The position numbers were made by a program, and so were the translations under genes. A stretch of DNA of 5,430 nt from Chlorobiota bacterium (GTDB taxonomy: Bacteria; Bacteroidota; Ignavibacteria; Ignavibacteriales; Ignavibacteriaceae), in the NCBI GenBank assembly GCA_008363265.1, contig RHKR01000203.1:1-5430 (forward strand), given 5' to 3'. Under the pieces are notes generated by a model that was not told where the DNA came from, did no database searches, and was given only the letters and a program-made list of their open reading frames with translations. The number at the start of each line of letters is the position of its first letter. Position 1 is the first letter of the stretch. Below, piece after piece: positions 1 to 5,228 of the stretch.

Positions 1-517
1 AAGAAACCATCCGGAGGCTTTCAAGCGAATCCTGAGCAAAATAGCCGGGAAAATACCCGGTGTGGAAAGGATTGATACCGAAAAGACCAATGATGGCCGG
101 CTGCTCCTTAAGTTTAACGACAAAGGATTTCTCGATCCTTTTTACGCTCAGCAGATGTCTGATGGGACACTGAAAGTTTTCGCATATCTTCTGCTGCTCG
201 AAGACCCGGCACCGTCACCATTCATTTGTATCGAAGAGCCTGAAAATGGTCTGTACCATAAACTGCTTGAGTCACTCGCTAATGAATTTCGGGCTCATGC
301 TACGGAACGAAAAGGGGGTTCACAAATTTTCGTAACAACTCACCAGCCTTACTTTGTCGATGCTCTCCGGCCGGAAGAAGTATGGATACTCGAGAAAAGC
401 AAGGACGGATTTTCAAAAATTACAAGAGCAAGTGAAGACCCGGTGGTGAAGGAATTAGCCAGGCAGGGTATCCCGTTGGGAAGCCTCTGGTACAGTGAGT
501 ATTTCGACGCCAGGTAA
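1..517 (+). CDS. AAA-family ATPase (AAA_21/OLD-like), C-terminal part; 5' end outside window
   Basis: The reading frame is open from the left edge (first full codon at base 2), giving the last 171 residues. A full protein of this type is usually about 350-400 residues, so the N-terminus with Walker A is missing. What is visible is the C-terminal ATPase half of an ABC/SMC-like AAA_21 domain: a signature-like MSDGTL (about 155-172), Walker B ICIEEPENGL with tandem glutamates (about 224-253), and a switch histidine in FVTTHQPYF (His codon at 341). The ending GSLWYSEYF resembles the GxLW tail often seen in this family. The usual ENGxHP after Walker B is ENGLYHK here. The GTG at 62 is not the start, because homologous-looking sequence (HPEAFKRI, KIPGVE) lies before it. 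The gene is followed within 4 bases by a DUF4276/TOPRIM-like gene, which suggests a two-gene ATP-driven effector, possibly anti-phage. The ATPase call is firm; the role is inferred. Confidence 0.88.
   Translation, partial: RNHPEAFKRILSKIAGKIPGVERIDTEKTNDGRLLLKFNDKGFLDPFYAQQMSDGTLKVFAYLLLLEDPAPSPFICIEEPENGLYHKLLESLANEFRAHATERKGGSQIFVTTHQPYFVDALRPEEVWILEKSKDGFSKITRASEDPVVKELARQGIPLGSLWYSEYFDAR
512..515 (+). promoter_or_regulatory. Ribosome binding site deciding the ATG 522 start
   Basis: AGGT lies six bases before ATG 522 and overlaps the last codon and stop of the ATPase gene. It favours ATG 522 over the in-frame GTG at 495. The arrangement fits translational coupling of the two genes. Confidence 0.4.
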
Positions 518-521
518 CTCC

Positions 522-1184
522 ATGCATTTCGAAATTCTTGTTGAAGACATCTCCGGCAAAAAGGTACTTGACAATGTAGTCCCCGGAATTATAGGTGACT
601 CACATACTTTCCGGGTAATTCCGTACAAAGGAATAGGCCGGCCTCCAAGAGATCTTTCCTCCAGTTCTGATCCCAAAAAGAGGATATTGCTGAACCAACT
701 GCCGAGAATACTCCAAGGATACGGTAATGCCTTTTCACAGTATCCGGTCGGTTATAAAGCAGTTTTAATGATAGTCGTTGACCTTGATGACCGGTGTCTA
801 AAGATTTCCAGGCAGGAGCTACTGTCGGTTCTCCTTTCGGTGAACCCAAAACCTGACACACGCTTTTGTTTCGCAATTGAAGAGGGGGAGGCATGGTTGT
901 TAGGTGACAGAAAGGCTGTTTTGGCAGCATACCCCAAAGCTGACCAAAGAGTATTGAACAGGTACACAAACGATTCGATTTGCGGTACCTGGGAAGTACT
1001 TGCTGACATTTTACATAAAGATGGTTCTGCAAAACTTATAAAAGGTGGCTACCAAAAAGTCGGCGAGGCCAAATCAAAGTGGGCAGAGGATATCTCGCCT
1101 TTCATGGATGTAAACAACAACAATTCACCAAGTTTCAATTACTTTAGATCGAAGATCTTGGAACTGGTTGAAAGCTCTGGGTAG
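522..1184 (+). CDS. DUF4276/TOPRIM-like protein, putative effector partner of the upstream ATPase
   Basis: A 220-residue protein with no membrane segment. It opens with MHFEILVED, where Glu8 sits after a hydrophobic strand as in TOPRIM domains. A second hydrophobic strand ends in VVDLDD (residues 85-90), matching the TOPRIM DxD, and IEEGEAWLLGD (119-129) resembles the conserved HEFEALL segment of DUF4276. The C-terminal part has a KSKWAEDISPFMD stretch and an SPSFNYFR motif (about 202-209), which I recall as typical of DUF4276 proteins. TOPRIM folds in OLD-type nucleases bind metal and cut nucleic acid, so a nuclease role is plausible but not shown. I chose ATG 522: AGGT at 512-515 gives a 6-base spacing and the protein then begins right at the first TOPRIM strand. 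GTG at 495 would add 9 residues and overlap the ATPase gene. The stop-to-start gap of 4 bases implies one operon. Base composition is lower in GC than the transporter genes to the right. Confidence 0.8.
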   Translation: MHFEILVEDISGKKVLDNVVPGIIGDSHTFRVIPYKGIGRPPRDLSSSSDPKKRILLNQLPRILQGYGNAFSQYPVGYKAVLMIVVDLDDRCLKISRQELLSVLLSVNPKPDTRFCFAIEEGEAWLLGDRKAVLAAYPKADQRVLNRYTNDSICGTWEVLADILHKDGSAKLIKGGYQKVGEAKSKWAEDISPFMDVNNNNSPSFNYFRSKILELVESSG

Positions 1185-1238
1185 AAATCACTCTTTAAAC
1201 TCCTGCATATCAACAACCATTATCAGCACAAATTCCTA

Positions 1239-1268
1239 AGGGCTCCTGCGCAAATGACGAGGAGCCCT
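1239..1268. terminator. Hairpin between convergent genes, probable bidirectional terminator
   Basis: A perfect 9-bp stem, AGGGCTCCT (1239-1247) with AGGAGCCCT (1260-1268), around a 12-base loop. It lies between the stop of the DUF4276-like gene (1184) and the stop of the convergent minus-strand microprotein gene (1291), the place expected for a shared terminator. Neither side has a strong T tract: the + side continues GTAAATTTAC and the minus side TAGGAATTTG. It may therefore act as a weak terminator or as a 3' end stabiliser. Confidence 0.6.
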
Positions 1269-1290
1269 GTAAATTTACGGGATGGCCTGC

Positions 1291-1404
1291 CTACTCTTCT
1301 TTCTGTTTGTTCTGCGTTTTCATCGCTTTTGACATGAAATAGACCAGAAACGAGATGATCGTTGTCCAAGCGATTATCATTGTCACGAGTGCTTCAGTCG
1401 ACAT
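1291..1404 (-). CDS. 37-residue single-helix membrane microprotein, resembles MetS-type NSS transporter small subunit
   Basis: A short gene reading leftward from ATG at 1404 to TAG at 1291. It encodes MSTEALVTMIIAW, then a hydrophobic helix running through TTIISFLVYFM, then a charged tail KTQNKQKEE. AGGGG lies six bases before the start, a strong Shine-Dalgarno sequence. The short polar N-terminus, a single helix with a tryptophan near its start and a basic/acidic tail resemble the roughly 30-residue MetS-type small subunits (MaAIMP_sms family) that accompany sodium-coupled NSS transporters for methionine and alanine. That match is from memory of the pattern. No NSS transporter gene is in this window, so the partner would be elsewhere. 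It starts 13 bases after the stop of the 36-residue gene upstream, so the two are probably cotranscribed. Another small single-pass membrane protein remains possible. Confidence 0.65.
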   Translation of the reverse strand: MSTEALVTMIIAWTTIISFLVYFMSKAMKTQNKQKEE

Positions 1405-1417
1405 GTGCCACCCCTGC

Positions 1418-1528
1418 TTAAAAGCCGATGATGAACTTTAGCGCGATGGCGATGGCACCAACTATGAGAGTGCCGAACATTATCATTGCGAATACGGATG
1501 AATTATCCTTTTTTTCTTCGTTTGACAT
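1418..1528 (-). CDS. 36-residue single-helix membrane microprotein, unknown function
   Basis: Reads leftward from ATG at 1528 to TAA at 1418. The product has a charged N-terminus, MSNEEKKDNSS, followed by one hydrophobic helix (about residues 13-35, VFAMIMFGTLIVGAIAIAL and onward) and ends FIIGF. GGAGA lies six bases before ATG 1528, a good ribosome binding site. The frame extends upstream to an ATG at 1600, but the added stretch is Cys/Arg-rich with no family look and bypasses this site, so I use 1528. I do not recognise the family. The pairing with a second single-helix microprotein 13 bases downstream suggests both are accessory subunits of a membrane complex. The 109 bases between this start and the preceding gene show no convincing promoter, so transcription may come from the promoter near 1988-2018. 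Confidence 0.65.
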   Translation of the reverse strand: MSNEEKKDNSSVFAMIMFGTLIVGAIAIALKFIIGF

Positions 1529-1539
1529 CTTGAATCTCC
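1519..1539 (-). promoter_or_regulatory. Ribosome binding site of the 36-residue microprotein gene
   Basis: On the minus strand TATGGAGATTCAAG precedes the ATG at 1528. GGAGA with a six-base spacer is one of the clearest Shine-Dalgarno matches in the window and sets the start at 1528 rather than 1600. Confidence 0.55.
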
Positions 1540-1637
1540 ATAAGATTGAAATAAATGAACAGCCGCGCAATGAGGTGTGGACACAACGAAGTGCCGCCAC
1601 TCAATGCCGGTGATTTCAACTGATACTTATCGGGGGT

Positions 1638-1964
1638 TCAGACTGCCGGGGGTGCCCTGCCGGAAAAACCGGGGATAACGGGGGTTTCATCAATTTCAAC
1701 TTCCACTTCCGGCTTGATAAAAAAGAACGGAAGTTCCGGCGGCTCGGTGAACGCGGCCAGAGTGTTCAGATCAAACTGATGAAACTGGGAGGGAACAAGA
1801 TGCTTCGGAATACCCGCAGTGGTTATGTACTGCGTGCGGGGGCTGGTTTTCCGTTCCGTTACGGTAACGGTGGCCGGATAGCCCCGCATACCTTCACTGA
1901 CTATCGATGTGACAGCAGTAAAGATATATGCGAACAGTATCAGCGCGCGGGTGAATCGATTCAT
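1638..1964 (-). CDS. Predicted exported protein of 108 residues, unknown function
   Basis: Reads leftward from ATG at 1964 to TGA at 1638. The N-terminus has the form of a signal peptide: MNRFTR with two arginines, then the hydrophobic run ALILFAYIFTAVTSIV (residues 7-22). No clear lipobox cysteine is present, so it may be a secreted or periplasmic protein, or membrane-anchored by the uncleaved helix. The mature part is small and rich in Thr, Pro and Glu: a VTVTERK beta-like stretch (33-39), then a Pro/acidic tail (TEPPELPFFF, KPEVEVEIDETP, residues 73-95). I do not recognise the family. AGAAG sits seven bases before the start as a weak ribosome site, and a Bacteroidota-type promoter lies just upstream. 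It follows the ABC gene on the same strand after a hairpin and a 99-base gap, so it is probably an independent unit. An open frame on the opposite strand here lacks such features. Confidence 0.6.
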   Translation of the reverse strand: MNRFTRALILFAYIFTAVTSIVSEGMRGYPATVTVTERKTSPRTQYITTAGIPKHLVPSQFHQFDLNTLAAFTEPPELPFFFIKPEVEVEIDETPVIPGFSGRAPPAV

Positions 1965-1987
1965 CTTTTTTCTTCTAAATTACTTCC

Positions 1988-2018
1988 TAAATATAGCAAG
2001 TACCGGGAAAGTTACAAA
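1988..2018 (-). promoter_or_regulatory. Candidate Bacteroidota-type promoter for the 108-residue gene
   Basis: On the minus strand TTTG (2018-2015) is followed after exactly 19 bases by TATATTTA (1995-1988). This matches the Bacteroidota -33/-7 consensus TTTG-N19-TAnnTTTG at nine of ten defined positions; only the last G differs. It would start transcription roughly 15-25 bases before the ATG at 1964. Confidence 0.5.
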
Positions 2019-2030
2019 GATAAACCGAAG

Positions 2031-2060
2031 AGGGGAGAATGGTTCTGTCCTTCCTCCCCT
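2031..2060 (-). terminator. Hairpin just after the ABC transporter gene
   Basis: AGGGGAG (2031-2037) pairs with CTCCCCT (2054-2060), extended by two A-T pairs across a one-base bulge, with a loop of about 11 bases. In the minus direction it begins three bases after the stop at 2064 and is followed by the moderately T-rich CTTCGGTTTATCTTT. Position and tail fit a rho-independent terminator for the ABC gene. The tail overlaps the TTTG box of the next promoter. Confidence 0.55.
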
Positions 2061-2063
2061 TGG

Positions 2064-3749
2064 CTACAACCTGATAACCCTGTCGAACCTTTCAGCCACC
2101 AGCGGTGAGTGGGTCACGCAGATGATCGCCTGATCCTTGAACAGCTCAAAAACCATGTCGAGTATCTCAGACTCGGTGTTTCCGTCGAGCGCCGATGTGA
2201 ACTCGTCGAGCACAAGTAGGGCGGGGTCGCGGATTATCGCCCTGGCGAGGGCCATCCTCTGCTTCTGTCCACCGGAAAGGAACACACCGCCTTCGCCATA
2301 GATCGTCTCATAACCCTTCGGCATCGCGCGGATCACGTCATCCAGCTTCACGAGCCGGGCTGTTTCGTGCACCTTCTCCTCAGGGACATTGTACCAGCCG
2401 AACGAAATATTTTCGCTCATCGTCATCCGGAAAAGGTGGGTGTCCTGCCTTACGTACCCGATCTGCGACCTGTAGAACTGAAGTGAATATTCCCTGATAT
2501 TGTGCCCTCCGAACATGATCTCCCCCGAAACGGGGTCCTGAAATCTTAGTAGAAGGGAAAGAAGTGTCGATTTTCCTGAACCGCTCCCACCCATTATAGC
2601 AAGTTTCCCGCCTCGGTTGAGCTCGAGCGAGAGGTCACTGATCACAGGTTTCCCGCCGGGATATGAAAATGATACATTTCTGAACTCGAATTTCTCATTA
2701 TCGGGGAGAAGTGTTGTCCGGGAATCAGCCTTCGCCTGTTCCCCGGGCCAGTTGAGAATTTCGCTGATCCTCTCCACCGCGGGACGCACCCCCATAAACT
2801 TCGTGATCCCCTCCACCCCGTCGTAAAGCGCGAGCATAAGGTGTGAAACGTAGGTGTAATAGGCGAAGAGGACACCGACGGAGAGAGTTGGATCGAGCTG
2901 CAGGCAGATCAGCAATCCGCCCGCCAGGAAAGGAATGAAACCGATGATCATACCGATCGCTTCTTCGGCGCTCAGTGTGATCCAGGTGTAGCGGAGGAGC
3001 CGTGTGTTGGCTTCCCGGAATTTATCCGCGGCAACCCCGAATCTTTCCACCATTTCCTTCTGCTGATGGAAGAATCTGATCTCCTTTTCGCCGTTTATCA
3101 GGTCGATGGCGGTGGTGTTCTGTCCCGACAGCGCTTCCCTTACTTTTGCAGAGAGACGTGACACAGGCTCACCCAGTTTGTTCACCAACAGGCCATACAG
3201 AGCGATCGAGGCCAGACTTATCAGTCCGAGCTCCCATTTCCAGATGATGATCGTTACCGCAATAACAATGGCGATCAGGAATGAGAGAGTGGCGCTCACT
3301 GCCCTCTCGAAGAAGGTTGTGGCCACCATTTCAACATCCGCCGATACCCGTGTGATCAGGTCCCCCTCCTTGAAACGGCCGTAAAAATCGTGTCTTTTCG
3401 AGAGGATCGACATCATCAGCTTTTCCCTGACCCGGTAAAACACCCGCTCGACCGATCCCGCGATCTTTGAGATGTGAACACTCCAAAGAGTGATATAAAG
3501 GATCAAACCCGCCATGATGATCAAGGCATAAACGGCGAGCCCCTGAGTATCGCGGGAAGGCAACACTTCATCTATCACTTTCTGGATCAGCCACGGGATC
3601 GACAGAACGGATAATGTGGCAAGCAGGTTTAACACCGCGGCAATAATGAATGAGGCGCGCTCATCGCGGAGTTCGTTCCCGGTCAGACCGCGGATCAGTT
3701 GGAAGAGAGAGGGTTCCTTTTCATAATTTGAAGCAATTTTGTCGTTCAT
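2064..3749 (-). CDS. ABC exporter half-transporter (fused permease and ATPase)
   Basis: A 561-residue inner-membrane transporter expected to dimerise and use ATP to move a substrate outward. The exporter-type membrane domain covers about residues 30-310, with six hydrophobic segments near 33-54, 70-92, 148-170, 172-190, 262-284 and 288-308. The nucleotide-binding domain follows: A-loop Tyr363 in FSYPGG, Walker A GGSGSGKST (387-395), Q-loop Gln435, signature LSGGQ (491-495), Walker B LLVLD with catalytic Glu516, D-loop SALD (519-522) and H-loop His547. All catalytic residues are present, so it should be an active ATPase. The protein stops at RVIRL, 14 residues after the H-loop, without the usual L-x-G-x-I-x-E-x-G-x-H-x-E-L tail. 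There is no peptidase domain. The start at 3749 lacks a clear Shine-Dalgarno sequence. It is divergent from the TolC-family gene. The substrate cannot be told; lipid, peptide or drug export are all possible. Confidence 0.93.
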   Translation of the reverse strand: MNDKIASNYEKEPSLFQLIRGLTGNELRDERASFIIAAVLNLLATLSVLSIPWLIQKVIDEVLPSRDTQGLAVYALIIMAGLILYITLWSVHISKIAGSVERVFYRVREKLMMSILSKRHDFYGRFKEGDLITRVSADVEMVATTFFERAVSATLSFLIAIVIAVTIIIWKWELGLISLASIALYGLLVNKLGEPVSRLSAKVREALSGQNTTAIDLINGEKEIRFFHQQKEMVERFGVAADKFREANTRLLRYTWITLSAEEAIGMIIGFIPFLAGGLLICLQLDPTLSVGVLFAYYTYVSHLMLALYDGVEGITKFMGVRPAVERISEILNWPGEQAKADSRTTLLPDNEKFEFRNVSFSYPGGKPVISDLSLELNRGGKLAIMGGSGSGKSTLLSLLLRFQDPVSGEIMFGGHNIREYSLQFYRSQIGYVRQDTHLFRMTMSENISFGWYNVPEEKVHETARLVKLDDVIRAMPKGYETIYGEGGVFLSGGQKQRMALARAIIRDPALLVLDEFTSALDGNTESEILDMVFELFKDQAIICVTHSPLVAERFDRVIRL

Positions 3750-3787
3750 TCAGGGCAACCGGGGAATTTGTGTCAGTAATTAAGCAA

Positions 3788-3818
3788 CATAAATAATCAC
3801 AGGATAATGAGAAAGAAA
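3788..3818 (-). promoter_or_regulatory. Candidate promoter for the ABC transporter gene
   Basis: On the minus strand TTTC (3818-3815) is followed after 19 bases by TATTTATG (3795-3788), one mismatch in each box against TTTG-N19-TAnnTTTG. It is about 38 bases before the ATG at 3749. The region is AT-rich, so chance matches are likely. Confidence 0.35.
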
Positions 3819-3831
3819 TCAACAATTTATT

Positions 3832-3839
3832 TATTTTTG
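3832..3839 (+). promoter_or_regulatory. Candidate -7 element for the efflux operon
   Basis: TATTTTTG matches the Bacteroidota -7 consensus TAnnTTTG at all six defined positions and lies 32 bases before the ATG at 3872. No TTTG is found at the expected distance upstream, so only half of the promoter is recognisable. Confidence 0.4.
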
Positions 3840-3860
3840 TACAGGTATTGTTTTCCAGTG

Positions 3861-3864
3861 AGGA
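3861..3864 (+). promoter_or_regulatory. Ribosome binding site deciding the ATG 3872 start
   Basis: AGGA lies seven bases before ATG 3872. It supports that start, which begins directly with a signal peptide, over the in-frame TTG at 3848. Confidence 0.45.
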
Positions 3865-3871
3865 TCAGAAG

Positions 3872-5227
3872 ATGAATGGAGGATGGCGGCCACGCACGGT
3901 TTTGTTCCTGATGTTTTGCCTGCCCCTTTTTGCCCAGAACAGCACAGTGCTCGACCGTTATCTTGCCGAAGGATTGCAGAACAATGTAGTTATCCGGCAG
4001 AGACTTATATCGTATGATAAAGCGGTAAAAGCCCTCGAAATTGCCAAAAGCCTCTGGCTTCCTTCAGTATCGCTGTTCTCAACCTATTCCCATGGCGAAG
4101 GGGGGAGGGCGATCGCGATACCGGTCGGTGATCTGATGAACCCCGTCTACTCCACTCTCAACCAACTGCTCTCCCGCGATATTTTCCCGCAGATCGACAA
4201 TGTTAAAGAGGGATTCTTCCCGCTCCGGTTCTATGATACCAGAGTGCGCACGACCATGCCGTTTCTCAACCCGGAGATCGGCTACAACAGGGATATCACC
4301 GAGGCAAAACTGAGGATCACGGAACATGAAACCAATATCTTCAAGCTCGACCTGATCAGGGAGATCAAGACCGCGTACTGGAACCACCTCACCGCTGTCG
4401 AAGCGATCAACATTCATATCGCTGCCCAAAAACTCGCCGGGGAGGCAAAGAGAGTGGCCGAATCACTCCTCGCCAACGGCAAGGGACTGCCTCTCCATGT
4501 TCTCAGGGCTGAAAGTGAGATCCAGAGCATCGAGGCCACACTCGCGCAGGCACGCGCCGATTCCCAGAAGGCCGCCTGGTACGTCAATTTCCTGCTGAAC
4601 CGGGACCTGAACACGCCGGTCGAAGTCGACTCAGTGAAGCTGCCCGCCGACCTGACCGAAATTGAAGTGGTACCCCCGACAGAGCGTGATGAAGTGCTTT
4701 TGCTCAGATCGGTTCAGGGAATAAACCGCTCACTCCTGGAGCTTAACCGCTCGGATTGGATCCCGAGGATAAGCGGAATGCTTGATCTCGGCCTGCAAAA
4801 CAGCGACTGGGCGGTGAACAGAGAGTCGTTCTATTACTTTTTTGGTATCGAGCTCGAACTTCCCCTGTTTGAAGGTTTCAGATCACTGAGAAGGATCGAG
4901 TCAGCAGAGCTCGACTTAAAAAGCAGTGAACTTGATCTGAAACAGACCGAAAATGCCCTGAAACTGGCCGCTGCCACTTCCGTGAATGAACTAAAAACCG
5001 CCTTTACCAATTACAAAACCGCAGAAAGTCTCCTAAAAACTGCGGCTTCCTACGCCAGACTGGCTGAAAAAGCATGGAATGAAGGGGCCGGCACATTCAT
5101 CGAAACCGTGGACGCACGGGCACAACTCTCGATAGCGGGTTTGAATGCCAATATCTGCAAATTCCGCGTACTTACCGCCCTGGCCGAATATGAGAGACAC
5201 AACCCAAAAACCAGACCCGCCAAATAA
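3872..5227 (+). CDS. TolC-family outer-membrane efflux protein
   Basis: A 451-residue protein that should form the trimeric outer-membrane channel of a tripartite efflux pump. It starts with a signal peptide (MNGGWRPRTVLFLMFCLPLFAQ, cleavage likely near residues 21-22). The rest shows the two-fold TolC repeat: long amphipathic helices at about 27-62 and 140-240 in the first half, and about 272-292 and 337-440 in the second. Between them are strand segments that cross the membrane, such as WLPSVSLFSTYS (62-73) and WIPRISGMLDLGLQ (296-309). The family motif PLFEGF (331-336) followed by RRIESAELDL is clear. The length is typical. ATG 3872 is preferred because AGGA precedes it by seven bases and the signal peptide then begins at once; TTG 3848 would add eight polar residues. 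The next gene starts one base after its stop, so the two form an operon. The cargo is unknown. Confidence 0.92.
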   Translation: MNGGWRPRTVLFLMFCLPLFAQNSTVLDRYLAEGLQNNVVIRQRLISYDKAVKALEIAKSLWLPSVSLFSTYSHGEGGRAIAIPVGDLMNPVYSTLNQLLSRDIFPQIDNVKEGFFPLRFYDTRVRTTMPFLNPEIGYNRDITEAKLRITEHETNIFKLDLIREIKTAYWNHLTAVEAINIHIAAQKLAGEAKRVAESLLANGKGLPLHVLRAESEIQSIEATLAQARADSQKAAWYVNFLLNRDLNTPVEVDSVKLPADLTEIEVVPPTERDEVLLLRSVQGINRSLLELNRSDWIPRISGMLDLGLQNSDWAVNRESFYYFFGIELELPLFEGFRSLRRIESAELDLKSSELDLKQTENALKLAAATSVNELKTAFTNYKTAESLLKTAASYARLAEKAWNEGAGTFIETVDARAQLSIAGLNANICKFRVLTALAEYERHNPKTRPAK

Positions 5228-5228
5228 A

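Noticed and set aside
495..521. GTG at 495 as start of the DUF4276-like gene, overlapping the ATPase end
   Set aside because: It adds nine residues without family features; ATG 522 has AGGT at a six-base spacing and starts directly at the first TOPRIM-like strand. The overlap start is still possible.
589..1032. Long minus-strand open frames opposite the DUF4276-like gene
   Set aside because: Their translations show no domain or sensible composition, while the + strand protein carries recognisable motifs throughout.
1185..1290. Possible att site or mobile-element border beside the lower-GC pair
   Set aside because: I found no tRNA, integrase, or direct repeat pair here; the composition step alone does not define a border.
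1529..1600. N-terminal extension of the 36-residue microprotein to an ATG at 1600 (minus strand)
   Set aside because: The extra 24 residues are Arg/Cys/Trp-rich with no family look, and GGAGA is placed precisely for the ATG at 1528.
1560..1600. Small inverted repeats near the microprotein genes (TGTGGACACA; AGTGCCGCCACT)
   Set aside because: Arms of only four bases with no T tract or conserved context; expected by chance.
1779..2108. 109-residue open frame on the + strand opposite the exported protein gene
   Set aside because: It has no signal peptide, domain or good ribosome site, and runs into the 3' end of the firmly assigned ABC gene; it is a shadow frame.
3848..3871. TTG at 3848 as start of the TolC-family gene
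   Set aside because: It would place eight polar residues before the signal peptide and lies too close to the candidate -7 element at 3832-3839; ATG 3872 has AGGA seven bases upstream.
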